Assembly (NCBI GenBank): GCA_965227455.1 | Contig: OZ245752.1 | Location: 3,596,001 to 3,660,000, forward strand | Direction: 5' to 3' | Source of the DNA: JABDIP01 sp965227455 | GTDB taxonomy: Bacteria > Pseudomonadota > Alphaproteobacteria > DSM-16000 > Inquilinaceae | Length of the DNA stretch: 64,000 nt | Shown: in pieces, positions 26,229 through 34,337 of the stretch | Layout: each line of letters starts with the position of its first letter | Position numbering within the stretch: the first letter of the stretch is position 1 | The notes under the pieces: model-generated | What the model was told of the DNA's origin: nothing | What the model saw: the letters and a program-made list of their open reading frames with translations, nothing else | Database searches by the model: none | Position numbers and translations under genes: made by a program

Positions 26229-26465
26229 ACGAGGCTCCCGGACCGTTTTTGCGCAGGACTGCGGGTAATCCGCAGGGATTGGATGCCGCCAAGGGCGCGG
26301 CGTTACAGGGAAAATGGTGTACGCGGCCGGTCCCGGCAAGTCAATGAAACCGGCGGTTTCAAAGGCCTTGCGCGATGTGCGACCATTCGGTGCCGGGGGG
26401 CCTGCGGCGATATGCCGGGCGGTCGGACCGCATCCGGATCGAAGGCTTGAGAACAGGATTCCACA

Positions 26466-27242
26466 ATGGGTGACGACAGTGAGGACAGCGGTCCGGACGA
26501 TGCCTGGAGCGCCGAGCGCTATCGCGACCACGCGGCCTTCGTGCCAGCGCTGGGCCAGGATGTGGTGGCGCTGCTGGACCCCCAGCCCGGCGAGCGGATC
26601 CTCGATCTGGGCTGCGGCGACGGCGCGCTGACGGAAGCACTCATTGCGGCCGGTGCGGAGGTTGTCGGCGTAGACGCGTCGGAGGACATGGTGGCCGGAG
26701 CCCGGGCGCGCGGCATCGACGCCCGGGTCGCCGATGCCACCGCCCTGGATTTCCAGTCGGCGTTCGATGCCGTCTTCTCCAACGCCGCTCTGCATTGGAT
26801 GACCGAGGCGAATGCGGTGATCGCCGGGGTTCACCGGGCGCTGAAGCCCGGCGGACGCTTCGTGGGCGAGTTCGGCGGCCATGGCAATGTGGCCGCGATC
26901 ACCGTCGCCCTGGGCGCCGTGCTGGCCGGGCGCGGGCTCGGGCCCGGCGACGCCCTTCCCTGGTTCTTTCCGACAGCGGAGGAGTATCGGGACCGGCTGG
27001 AGCGCCATGGATTCTCCGTTTCGGCGATCGAGTTGTTCCCGAGACCGACGCCCCTGCCTGGCGGAATGGAAGATTGGCTGGAGACCCTGGCGGCGCCGGT
27101 GCTGTCCAAACTGCCCCTCGCCGACCGGGCGGCGACCCGGGACGAGACCGTCGCCCTGCTGCGTCCGGCCCTGTGCGACGGGGACGGCCGATGGACCGCC
27201 GATTATGTGCGATTGCGCTTCGCCGCCCAGCGGTCGATGTGA
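26466..27242 (+). CDS. SAM-dependent class I methyltransferase
   Basis: The 258-residue product has motif I 'ILDLGCGDGALTEAL', an acidic post-I 'VVGVDASEDMVAGAR', 'AVFSNAALHWM' and 'RALKPGGRFVGEFGG'. The 'SNAALHW' motif is typical of the trans-aconitate 2-methyltransferase/Tam-like branch. The exact substrate is not provable. It is divergent from sdhC. Confidence 0.85.
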   Translation: MGDDSEDSGPDDAWSAERYRDHAAFVPALGQDVVALLDPQPGERILDLGCGDGALTEALIAAGAEVVGVDASEDMVAGARARGIDARVADATALDFQSAFDAVFSNAALHWMTEANAVIAGVHRALKPGGRFVGEFGGHGNVAAITVALGAVLAGRGLGPGDALPWFFPTAEEYRDRLERHGFSVSAIELFPRPTPLPGGMEDWLETLAAPVLSKLPLADRAATRDETVALLRPALCDGDGRWTADYVRLRFAAQRSM

Positions 27243-27288
27243 GCGGATTCCGGCAAGCCTCTGGAATCACGAATTCTGCCGTGAAGCC

Positions 27289-27337
27289 TGTGGATAAACG
27301 GTGGAGCTTTTGTGCATAGGCTTGAAACTTATGCACA
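27289..27337. promoter_or_regulatory. Cluster of DnaA-box-like sites
   Basis: TGTGGATAA at 27289-27297 is the exact complement of the consensus DnaA box TTATCCACA. TTATGCACA at 27329-27337 fits TT(A/T)TNCACA. TGTGCATAG at 27311-27319 is one base off in the inverted orientation and pairs with the third site as an 8-bp inverted repeat. AT-rich sequence follows at once. Whether DnaA binds is unproven. Confidence 0.4.
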
Positions 27338-27971
27338 GAAAATTGCAGTTTCTTGATACTTTCTTATTGCTACCGAGACACCCAGACCGGATTATGAAGA
27401 CCGCACGCAGACAGCGTGACGGCCCGTCAAACGGACGGTGCACGCAAAACACAGGGTCTTCGGATCAGGCGTCGAGCGGGTATCAGAAGGGAGACGGCCT
27501 GTCGGGGGAAAGCCGCAAGGCCATGATCCCGGCAGGTGGGCATCCGGCCGGTGGCGTGGTTCGCACTTCGGTGAGGATTACAAAGTCGGACGGTCGTCGG
27601 GTCGCGTGATGCGCCGCCTCTGGCGGCTCTGATCGGGGTCGGATCGGTTTTCGGACCGTATTCGGCTGGGAGAAGCGGCTTCGGCCGGTGATCCCGAAGG
27701 TTCTCTGGAACTTGCGGCTTCGGTCGCGGGTTGGGGAGTTCCGGAACGGTCAGGGCACGAATGGCACGCATCGGGCGGACCGGCAAAAGCCCGGACGCCG
27801 GTGTCTTGGATGGGGGATGTCTGTCGCCGGAAATCCGTCGCCCGGGACCGCCGGCTCGCTGCGGACGGGACCGCTTCGGCGGTCCTGCCCAAGGCGAAAC
27901 CCCCAGCGGCAGGCCAGTGCCGATGAGGGTAGGCCGTTACAAAACCTGTGTGCGATGAGCCAGCCCGGCTC

Positions 27972-28053
27972 CTGAGGCGTCAGGATGTGTGATGTGGTTC
28001 CGGCCCCGTCACACGCGGTGGAGTTCTCGCGAACCTCGCCCCTGACGCCTCAG
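27972..28053. ncRNA. Candidate structured RNA element
   Basis: CTGAGGCGTCAGG (27972-27984) and CCTGACGCCTCAG (28041-28053) form a perfect 13-bp closing stem. Inside, GTGTGA (27987-27992) pairs with TCACAC (28009-28014), and a third imperfect stem forms around TTCTCGCGAA. The result is a plausible three-way junction. No T-run follows, so it is not a simple terminator. The strand is undetermined and I do not recognise the family. Confidence 0.35.
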
Positions 28054-28179
28054 TCTATTATCAGCCCTCGATTCCCGACGCAACTATATTTTGTATTGCG
28101 GATCTGCGACTCCGCAAGATGCGGCGGCATGCGCAAGTCGTAGTGGGGATGATGCGATCTTCGATCAAGCTTATTGAAG

Positions 28180-28300
28180 CCCCCTCACCCTAGCCCTCTC
28201 CCGCGAGGGGAGAGGGGACCCGAGCGGTGCCCGGTTGATAATCCTCTCCCCTCGCGGGAGAGGAAGGGGCCCGCGGCAAAGCCGTGGGAAGGTGAGGGGG
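28180..28300. repeat. Dispersed double-palindrome repeat, copy 3, inside a 17-bp inverted repeat
   Basis: It has the same layout as copy 1 (7915), including the GGGGCCCGCGGC...GCCGTGGGA module on the right. It is enclosed by GCGATCTTCGATCAAGC (28154-28170) and its exact reverse complement (28310-28326), so the whole 173-base unit can fold into one long hairpin. It ends 1 base before the stop codon of the lyase gene, where a terminator is expected. Confidence 0.85.
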
Positions 28301-28327
28301 CCTCGAAAGGCTTGATCGAAGATCGCC

Positions 28328-29215
28328 TTAGCCGGCCGGCGTGGCCTCGATCGCCGCGATGGCGTCGGCCAGGGCGACCAGCCGTTGCGCGTTTTCCACG
28401 TGCAGGTTTTCGACCAGGCGGCCGTCGACGACGACCACGCCCTGACCCGCCGCCGCCGCCTCGGCATGGGCGGCGATGATGCGGCGGGAGAACTCGACCT
28501 CCGCCGCGGATGGCGCGAAGGCGGCATTGGCGGCGGCGACCTGCTTGGGATGGATCAGGCTCTTGCCATCGAAGCCGAGTTCCACGCCCTGGGCGCAGGA
28601 GGCGGCGAGGCCCTCATCGTCGTTGAGGTCGAGATGCACCCCGTCGATCAGGGTCAGGCCATGGGCCCGTCCGGCCAGCAGGGCGACGCCGAGGGCGGTC
28701 AGCATCGGCAGCCGCATCGGCGTATGGGCGGCGTGCAGATCCTTGGCGAGATCGGAGGTTCCCATGACGAATCCGCCGAGCCGCTGCGACGCGCCGGCGA
28801 TCTCCTCCGCCTTCAATACGCCCATGGGCGTCTCGATCATGCACCACAGGGCCATTTCCGCCGGCGCGCCGAGATCGGTCATCCAGGCGTCGATGCGCTG
28901 GACCACGGCGGCGCTCTCCACCTTCGGCAGCAGGATGGCGTGGGCGCCGGTCCGCGCCACCGCCTGGATGTCGTCATTGCCCCAGTCGGAGTCCGGGCTG
29001 TTCACCCGGATCAGGATTTCCCGATGGCCATAGCCGCCCTGGGAAACCGCCTCGGCCACCTGGGCGCGCGCCGCCTCCTTGGCATCCGGCGCGACCGCGT
29101 CCTCCAGGTCGAGGATCAGGGCATCGGCGGGCAGGCTGCGGCCCTTCTCCAGCGCCCGGGCATTGGAACCCGGCATATAGAGGACGGAGCGGCGCGGACG
29201 GACGGCAACGGACAT
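28328..29215 (-). CDS. HpcH/HpaI-family CoA-ester lyase (CitE/malyl-CoA lyase-like)
   Basis: The 295-residue TIM-barrel protein shows 'RRSVLYMPGSNARALEK', 'ALILDLEDAVAPDAK', 'ILIRVNS', 'ALWCMIETPMGVLKAEEIA', 'MGTSDLAKDL' and 'GKSLIHPKQVAAANAAF'. This is the pattern of the CitE/malyl-CoA lyase/malyl-CoA thioesterase group, which cleaves CoA esters using Mg2+. Whether it is a lyase or a thioesterase cannot be told from this. It is co-oriented with asd but separated by a hairpin at 29307. Confidence 0.87.
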   Translation of the reverse strand: MSVAVRPRRSVLYMPGSNARALEKGRSLPADALILDLEDAVAPDAKEAARAQVAEAVSQGGYGHREILIRVNSPDSDWGNDDIQAVARTGAHAILLPKVESAAVVQRIDAWMTDLGAPAEMALWCMIETPMGVLKAEEIAGASQRLGGFVMGTSDLAKDLHAAHTPMRLPMLTALGVALLAGRAHGLTLIDGVHLDLNDDEGLAASCAQGVELGFDGKSLIHPKQVAAANAAFAPSAAEVEFSRRIIAAHAEAAAAGQGVVVVDGRLVENLHVENAQRLVALADAIAAIEATPAG

Positions 29216-29306
29216 GGCGGGTCTCTTCGGTCAGGAGGGCGGTGCAAGGCTCGCGACTATAGTGCACAGCCGTTTCGTGGCAAACGTCCGGTATCCGGCC
29301 AAACGC

Positions 29307-29335
29307 GTCGTCCCCGGGCCTGACCCGGGGACGAC
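29307..29335. terminator. 12-bp perfect hairpin between asd and the lyase gene
   Basis: GTCGTCCCCGGG and CCCGGGGACGAC are perfect arms around a 5-base loop, located 21 bases past the asd stop on the minus strand. The sequence also resembles a palindrome that is dispersed in many alphaproteobacterial genomes. It may act both as terminator and as repeat. Confidence 0.55.
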
Positions 29336-29356
29336 AAAACGTTTGGTGGATAGCGC

Positions 29357-30382
29357 TTAGGCGGCAGCCGCCATGTAGTCGCGGATCAGCGCCTCGGCGA
29401 TCTGCACCGTGTTGAGCGCCGCGCCCTTGCGCAGATTGTCGCTGACCACCCAGAGCGACAGGCCGTTCTCGACGGTCGGATCTTCGCGGATGCGGCTGAC
29501 ATAGACCTGATCGTCGCCGGCCGCTTCGACCGGGGTGACATAGCCCTCGTCGGCGCGGTGGTCGATGACGCTGACGCCCGGGAAACTGCGCAGGGCGGCG
29601 CGCGCCTCCTCGACCGAGATCGGATCTTCGAACTCCAGATTGACCGCCTCGGAATGGCCGATGAAGACCGGCACCCGGACACAGGTCACCGCCATGCGGA
29701 TCGCCGGGTCGAGGATCTTCTTGGTCTCGACGATCATCTTCCACTCTTCCTTGGTGGAACCGTCATCCATGAAGACATCGACATGGGGAATGACATTGAA
29801 GGCGATCTGCTTGGTGAACTCCTCCGGCCGGACCGGATCGTTCACATAGATGCCGCGGGTCTGGTTGAACAATTCGTCCATGCCACCGCGGCCCGCTCCC
29901 GAGGCCGACTGATAGGTCGCCACCACGGCGCGGCGGATGCGCGCCAGATCGTGCAGCGGCTTCAGCGCCATCATCAGCTGGATGGTCGAGCAGTTCGGAT
30001 TGGCGATGATGTTGCGGCGGGTATGGCCGGCCAGCGCATCCGGGTTCACCTCCGGCACCACCAGCGGCACATCCGGGTCCATGCGGAACTGCGAGGTGTT
30101 GTCGATCACCACGCAGCCGGCCTTGCCGGCCCGCGGCGCATGTACCGCCGACACCTTGGCGCCCGGCGACGACAAGGCGATGTCCCAGCCCTTGAAGTCG
30201 AAGGTCTCCAGGTTCTGCACCTTCACGGTGTCGTCCTCGCCGAACGACACCTCGCGGCCGACGGATTTCTCCGACGCCAATGCCGCGATGTCGCTGACGG
30301 GGAACTCCCGCTCCGCCAGGATGCTCAGAATCTCGCGCCCGACATTGCCCGTGGCGCCGATGACCGCAACCTTGTAGCTCAT
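29357..30382 (-). CDS. asd: Aspartate-semialdehyde dehydrogenase
   Basis: Asd reduces aspartyl phosphate to aspartate semialdehyde for Lys/Thr/Met and peptidoglycan synthesis. The 341-residue product has the NADP motif 'VAVIGATGNVGREIL', the catalytic Cys131 in 'ANPNCSTIQ', 'YQSASGAGRGGMDEL' and 'VRVPVFIGHSEAVNLEF' with the active-site His. ATG 30382 ('MSYKVAVIG') was chosen; an upstream in-frame start at 30481 would add a non-conserved leader. It is divergent from the DUF962 gene. Confidence 0.97.
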   Translation of the reverse strand: MSYKVAVIGATGNVGREILSILAEREFPVSDIAALASEKSVGREVSFGEDDTVKVQNLETFDFKGWDIALSSPGAKVSAVHAPRAGKAGCVVIDNTSQFRMDPDVPLVVPEVNPDALAGHTRRNIIANPNCSTIQLMMALKPLHDLARIRRAVVATYQSASGAGRGGMDELFNQTRGIYVNDPVRPEEFTKQIAFNVIPHVDVFMDDGSTKEEWKMIVETKKILDPAIRMAVTCVRVPVFIGHSEAVNLEFEDPISVEEARAALRSFPGVSVIDHRADEGYVTPVEAAGDDQVYVSRIREDPTVENGLSLWVVSDNLRKGAALNTVQIAEALIRDYMAAAA

Positions 30383-30530
30383 GGCCGTGTGCTCGCTGAA
30401 AACCGGGTCGGGTTGATTAGGCCGTCCGGCGCAAGATTGCAAGCCCGCCGCCGGTCTTGCTGGCATCGCCGGCGCCGACAATTATATCTGACTCATCGGT
30501 CGCAACGAGACCTGCCCAGGGGAGGCAGCC

Positions 30531-30860
30531 ATGGCCAAGACCATCAGCACCTATCGCGAGTTCTGGCCGCATTACCTGCGGGAGCATGCCAAGCCCGCCA
30601 CCCGCGCCCTGCATTATTTCGGCAGCGGGCTGGCGCTGGCCCTCCTGGCCTGGGCGGTGCTGTCGCAGACCTGGTGGGCGATCGCGGCGGCAGTGGTGTC
30701 GGGCTACCTGTTCGCCTGGATCGGCCATTTCCGCATCGAGCGCAACCGGCCCGCGACCTTCACCTATCCGACCTGGTCCCTAATCAGCGATTTCAGGATG
30801 TTCTTCCTGTGGGCAAGCGGCCGGCTGGGGCCTGAGCTGCGACGCGCCGGCGTCGAATAG
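30531..30860 (+). CDS. Mpo1-like (DUF962) membrane protein
   Basis: The 109-residue product has 'REHAKPATRALHYFGSGLALALLAW', a second hydrophobic stretch, and 'WIGHFRIERNRPATFTYPTWSLISDFRMF'. This is the His-rich DUF962 pattern of yeast Mpo1, an iron-dependent dioxygenase that removes one carbon from 2-hydroxy fatty acids. The bacterial role is not established. GGGGAGG lies 6 bases upstream of the ATG. Confidence 0.88.
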   Translation: MAKTISTYREFWPHYLREHAKPATRALHYFGSGLALALLAWAVLSQTWWAIAAAVVSGYLFAWIGHFRIERNRPATFTYPTWSLISDFRMFFLWASGRLGPELRRAGVE

Positions 30861-31108
30861 CCGAAGCTCTTTCAATCAACGTCCGATCATGGTTAATGAA
30901 AGAAACGAAGTTTCTCCATTAACCAAGAAAAATTAACCGACATCATAGGAAATTTTTCGGACAACTACAAATCGAAGGCGAATTAAATTCGGCTCCATCC
31001 CTTGTAAATACGGGGATTTCTTTTCATTGCATAATGCCATATGATCGACAATATTATGCGTTAACGATTAACAATAACAATCATACCGATTGGGAGAGCC
31101 GGCGACCG
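30861..31108. other. AT-rich intergenic region with long hairpin
   Basis: This 248-base stretch is markedly AT-rich for this genome. At 30891-30924 GGTTAATG-AA-AGAAAC pairs with GTTTCT-C-CATTAACC around GAA. TTAACC/GGTTAA motifs recur downstream, but none shows the TTAA-N7-TTAA spacing of a CtrA site. It probably holds the promoter of the next small gene. The AT bias resembles a nucleoid-protein-bound or acquired segment. Confidence 0.5.
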
Positions 31109-31294
31109 ATGGTCAGCCCCTATCTGGAGCGTCGCCTGAGAAGCTATCGCGAGGCGCTGAGAGAAATCCGCAAGCGCCACGCCGCCAAGCGCGCCTTCCG
31201 GGCGAAGGAAAAGGCGGCCGGCGGGAAGGCCTCCCATCTGCGATTGATCCGGTCCAAACCGCCCGCCAGCGAACGCCGCGGCAAGGACGCCTGA
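31109..31294 (+). CDS. Small basic hypothetical protein
   Basis: The 61-residue, Arg/Lys-rich product (MVSPYLERRLRSYREALREIRKRHAA begins it; quoted only to show the charge pattern) resembles short helical nucleic-acid-binding peptides but no family is recognised. TGGGAGAG lies about 10 bases upstream of the ATG at 31109. An earlier ATG at 31034 would add 25 residues from the AT-rich segment and lacks a ribosome site. Confidence 0.5.
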   Translation: MVSPYLERRLRSYREALREIRKRHAAKRAFRAKEKAAGGKASHLRLIRSKPPASERRGKDA

Positions 31295-31470
31295 CCGCCG
31301 CGTCGCCTCCCTCGAGGCCTTCCATTTAAGCCAGACTTTTCCGCCATTTCCGCGTTTTCAACGGGTTAGCGATTTCGGGCGGTGCCATTTCGGGACAAAA
31401 CCGGTCGAAAGTTGGACAGCTTGCCGGGCGGTCATGTTCCGCTTATGTTCCTATCCAGGAGGAACAGGCG

Positions 31471-31665
31471 ATGACGGACTCCAAGCACCGCGGCGACGCC
31501 GCGACGCCTATCGGCGCGATCGAGACCGAGGGCTGGAAGCTGGCGCCGGTGGCGCCCGATGCGGCGATGCTGGCAGCCGGCGAGAAGATCGCGCCGGGCA
31601 AGGCCCGTGCCGTGTGGGACGCCATGATGGGACAGGCCCCGAGCGCCGGCTGGCACGTCGAGTAG
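31471..31665 (+). CDS. Small hypothetical protein
   Basis: The 64-residue product has a good ribosome site (AGGAGGAA, 6 bases before the ATG) and ends 6 bases before the next small gene, suggesting a two-gene unit. It has no membrane segment; 'APGKARAVWDAMMGQAPSAGWHVE' ends it. The function is unknown. It may be the last host gene pair or the outermost prophage genes. Confidence 0.55.
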   Translation: MTDSKHRGDAATPIGAIETEGWKLAPVAPDAAMLAAGEKIAPGKARAVWDAMMGQAPSAGWHVE

Positions 31666-31671
31666 GCCGCC

Positions 31672-31923
31672 ATGGGCCGCATGAAGCGCCGGGCCGGCGC
31701 CGGCGGCGGTCACATCGTCCCGACGCTGGCGGATCTGTACCGCGAGAACCGCAACCTGGAATGCGTCTGCCGGCGCTGCCAGCACCGCCGGGTGCTGGCG
31801 ACCTCGGTGCTGATCGGCCGCTTCAGCGGCACCGCCACCCTGCCCTGGCTGTCGCAACGGCTGCGCTGCACCGTCTGCAACGCCCGCGGCACCAGCACCG
31901 CGACGCCGACCGACCCCTGGTGA
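31672..31923 (+). CDS. Small CxxC zinc-ribbon-like protein
   Basis: The 83-residue basic product has two paired cysteine motifs, 'CVCRRCQHRRV' and 'RCTVCNARG', about 30 residues apart, as in small zinc ribbons. It is probably a nucleic-acid or protein adaptor, but nothing more can be said. It starts 6 bases after the previous stop. The prophage late-operon terminator lies directly past its stop on the other strand. Confidence 0.6.
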   Translation: MGRMKRRAGAGGGHIVPTLADLYRENRNLECVCRRCQHRRVLATSVLIGRFSGTATLPWLSQRLRCTVCNARGTSTATPTDPW

Positions 31924-31954
31924 AAAAAATTGGCCGGGCGCTGTCGGCCCGGCC
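31924..31954 (-). terminator. Terminator of the prophage late operon
   Basis: Read on the minus strand, GGCCGGGC and GCCCGGCC form an 8-bp stem followed by AATTTTTTT. It ends the long minus-strand transcript right at the stop codon of the plus-strand zinc-ribbon gene. Confidence 0.85.
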
Positions 31955-31981
31955 AGGTGTCATCGGTCTACCCTATGAAGG

Positions 31982-32290
31982 TCAACTGCCGGGCGGCAGC
32001 GCCGCCCCATCCTCCACCGGCATGCCGTTGGCATCGATCTCGAAATCGGGCAGCCCGTCGCTGTCGCAGTCCGACGGCGTGTAGTTGCCGACCTCGGTCC
32101 TGGAATTGACCTCGGCGACGAACTCCTTCCGGCCCTCCAGGGCGAAGTCGGACGTGCCACTTTCACAGCCCTCGTCGATGATCCGGGCCGTGACATCGGC
32201 GGCAGGCTCCAGCACCTTCTCGATTCCGCAGGCGCCTAGCAGGGTTGCGGCCAGCGCCAGGGCGGCCGCCTTCACGATTACAGTCTTCAA
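31982..32290 (-). CDS. Small lipoprotein
   Basis: The 102-residue product has a lipoprotein signal (MKTVIVKAAALALAATLLGAC, lipobox LLGAC with Cys21). An acidic mature part follows that ends in a calcium-loop-like 'DCDSDGLPDFEIDANGMPVEDG', similar to thrombospondin type 3 or EF-hand loops. It is the last gene of the prophage late operon. Such morons can act in lysis or superinfection exclusion, but nothing specific supports either. Confidence 0.6.
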   Translation of the reverse strand: MKTVIVKAAALALAATLLGACGIEKVLEPAADVTARIIDEGCESGTSDFALEGRKEFVAEVNSRTEVGNYTPSDCDSDGLPDFEIDANGMPVEDGAALPPGS

Positions 32291-32363
32291 GGTCTCACTC
32301 CCTCTGAAAGATGACGAAGATCACGGTCCTCCTTCCCTTGAGCATGGCTCGCTCTCCTCTCTG

Positions 32364-32759
32364 TCAGTCTCCAAACCACACACCGCACACCTCGCGGGCA
32401 TGCTGCGGGTCAGCTGCGAACACCCCGCCGGGCAGTTCGATATCCTCGAAGTCGCGATACAGCGCGTACCAGCGCCCGGGCACGCCCTTTGCCGGGATCG
32501 TGCCTTCCGGCGTCGGGACCGCGGCCGTGCCCTGGAACGGACCGACCACGTTCTGGATGCCTTCCACGAAGCGGCGGATCACCACCTCGCTGGCCGCCTC
32601 GACGGCCACATCGGCCACGTCGCGCCGGCGCAGGCCCCGGGCGATGAAGAGGTCGTCCAGGAACTTCCGGCGCTGCTCCTCGTCGCGGCTGTCCCAGTCG
32701 CTGGTGCCGATGGTGCGGGTGCCGACCTTGGGCGGGTCGGTGCCGATGATGCGGCTCAT
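32364..32759 (-). CDS. Hypothetical phage protein
   Basis: The 131-residue product has no recognised domain, signal or membrane helix. It is likely structural or fibre-associated because its start overlaps the stop of the host-contact protein gene (ATGA at 32756-32759), giving coupled translation within the late operon. Confidence 0.6.
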   Translation of the reverse strand: MSRIIGTDPPKVGTRTIGTSDWDSRDEEQRRKFLDDLFIARGLRRRDVADVAVEAASEVVIRRFVEGIQNVVGPFQGTAAVPTPEGTIPAKGVPGRWYALYRDFEDIELPGGVFAADPQHAREVCGVWFGD

Positions 32760-34036
32760 GCGGCGAGCGCCTGCACCGCATCGCCGACGAAGGCTGGCAG
32801 GTAGATCACCCGGGCGACGTGGCCATTGTAGTGGTTCGACGATTGGGTGTAGCCCTTGCCGCCAATCGACAGACGGTCCGGGCTGATCGGCATCGCAGCG
32901 CTGGTGTCCCGCTGTATCGCCGAGCCATTGACCGACATGCGGACATCGTTTGCCTTCGCCGTCACCGCTATCTTATGGAGCGCCGTGCCCGGCGTGATCG
33001 TGACTTCACTAAAGCCAGTCTGGGCGGCGCCGCCTGACGAAACCGAGGCGCGGACGCCGTTGTTTCCACCTGCCAATAGGCTGATACGGTTCTGGTCGCT
33101 TCCGCCATTGATCTCGGCGATCCGGGCCGATGCAACATTGCTGGCCGGCACGCGAAACCAAGCGATCAGCGTTGACTCGCCCGGGTTGTAGAAGTTCGCG
33201 AAGTCGTCACCGAGAACCTGGGCTACATCGGCTGCCCGCGTGCTCTGGCTGGTCGTGTTGGCGATGTAGGAGGTCGGGAAGTTACCTTCCTGACTGTCGA
33301 AGCCCCAGAAGAACGCTGAGTTAGTAGCTGTGCCGACTTGCGGTGCGAACTTACTTTGGAGGCTGACACCACCAGTGAGCATCGTCGCGACCATCCAGAC
33401 GCGATACCAGCCGTCGCCCCAATCCTCGAAGCCTCTTTCGTCAGGAACCGTCGTGCCATCGGACAGGCTGGTGAGCGCGGCACCAGACCAGTTGATGTTG
33501 ACAATCCCGATATCAGAGCCATTCGTTGAGTCACGCAAAACAAGCCGCGACTGCGTTGACGTGTTGTTCTTCACAAAGATCGCAGTAGCGACCTGCGCCC
33601 CCGCCGTGACGCCCTGGTTGTCTTGGGCTGTCCCGGTAGTCCCGGCATTCGTGACCAAATCCGCCGTAGTCGCACCATCAGGCGCAGCGATTTGATTGCT
33701 GGTGATGGTCGTGCTTCCCTTCACCCAAACCGCATCGGTGAAGTCCTCGGTATGCAGTAATATGTTTTGTCGGCTCTCCTCCAGCAGCAGCCCGAGCGCA
33801 TTCCCGTCCTTGTCGTCGTGATCGAACCGCGGGACGTTGTTCGCGGCGGCCTGGAGCACGCCCGACGAGTCGCGATAGGTGCCATTGCTGGCGCGGGTGA
33901 AGGTCACACGCGGGTCGAGCGCCAGCACCCCGTCCAGGCGTAGGTCGAGCGTCGGGCCGCCGTCCAGCGGAAAGAGCTGGTCAGGGGCGGCGGCGTAATG
34001 GCCGACCAGGGGCGGCCGGATCGGCTGGGCGATCAT
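32756..34036 (-). CDS. Phage tail/host-contact protein with LamG-like C-terminus
   Basis: The 426-residue product starts with a short particle-binding region. It then has 'VTFTRASNGTYRDSSGV' and 'GLLLEESRQNILLHTEDF', a pair of motifs widespread in phage tail and collar proteins, and ends in beta-rich repeats ('LIAWFRVPASNVASARIAEI') like a concanavalin/LamG carbohydrate-binding domain. It is likely a receptor-binding or decoration component. Its third codon positions are less GC-rich than its neighbours (about 33000-33800), suggesting separate exchange of this module. Confidence 0.7.
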   Translation of the reverse strand: MIAQPIRPPLVGHYAAAPDQLFPLDGGPTLDLRLDGVLALDPRVTFTRASNGTYRDSSGVLQAAANNVPRFDHDDKDGNALGLLLEESRQNILLHTEDFTDAVWVKGSTTITSNQIAAPDGATTADLVTNAGTTGTAQDNQGVTAGAQVATAIFVKNNTSTQSRLVLRDSTNGSDIGIVNINWSGAALTSLSDGTTVPDERGFEDWGDGWYRVWMVATMLTGGVSLQSKFAPQVGTATNSAFFWGFDSQEGNFPTSYIANTTSQSTRAADVAQVLGDDFANFYNPGESTLIAWFRVPASNVASARIAEINGGSDQNRISLLAGGNNGVRASVSSGGAAQTGFSEVTITPGTALHKIAVTAKANDVRMSVNGSAIQRDTSAAMPISPDRLSIGGKGYTQSSNHYNGHVARVIYLPAFVGDAVQALAA

Positions 34037-34314
34037 GGCTCGTACGGGATCGCGAAGACGTTGTGACCGGTCGGCGGGCCGCCGGTCACGTCCAGATCGA
34101 TCTCGCCCCTGGCGATCTCGAAGTTCTGCGCGCCTTCGGCGGTCAGCGAGACCAGGTCGGTCCAGGCCACGCCGCCGGGCAGCCGCCAGCGCAAGGTGAG
34201 GGTCGCGCTGTTGAAGGCGCCGGCTGCGGCGAAGGTGCCGCGCCCGCCGGGCCAGTGCTTCTCACCGGTGACCGCCGTGCCGTCCTGCACGAATTGGATC
34301 GGAATGCCGCTCAT
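34033..34314 (-). CDS. Small phage structural protein
   Basis: The 93-residue, beta-rich product (no named family) has its stop overlapping the start of the host-contact protein (34033-34036). The pattern 'FNSATLTLRWRLPGGVAWTDL' recalls small baseplate or decoration folds. Role inferred from position only. Confidence 0.6.
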   Translation of the reverse strand: MSGIPIQFVQDGTAVTGEKHWPGGRGTFAAAGAFNSATLTLRWRLPGGVAWTDLVSLTAEGAQNFEIARGEIDLDVTGGPPTGHNVFAIPYEP

Positions 34315-34337
34315 ATCGCTCTCCTCTGCTTAGCCGC

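Larger units (their letters stand above)
27243..28153. other. Long intergenic region, no convincing gene
   Basis: About 900 bases separate the methyltransferase from the repeat near the lyase gene. Several short frames exist, but none has a ribosome site with a plausible protein. Visible items are a DnaA-box-like cluster near 27289-27337, an AT-rich stretch at 27330-27370, a GC-rich middle with many short inverted repeats, a foldable element at 27972-28053 and a second AT-rich stretch near 28080. I could not match it to RNase P RNA, tmRNA, SRP RNA or 6S RNA by eye. Confidence 0.6.

Noticed and set aside
27243..28153. tmRNA, RNase P RNA, 6S RNA or SRP RNA
   Set aside because: None of the conserved cores of these RNAs could be found on either strand by eye.
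27243..28327. Chromosomal origin of replication
   Set aside because: Only two good DnaA boxes, no dnaA, hemE, parAB or gidA nearby; kept only as a low-confidence cluster.
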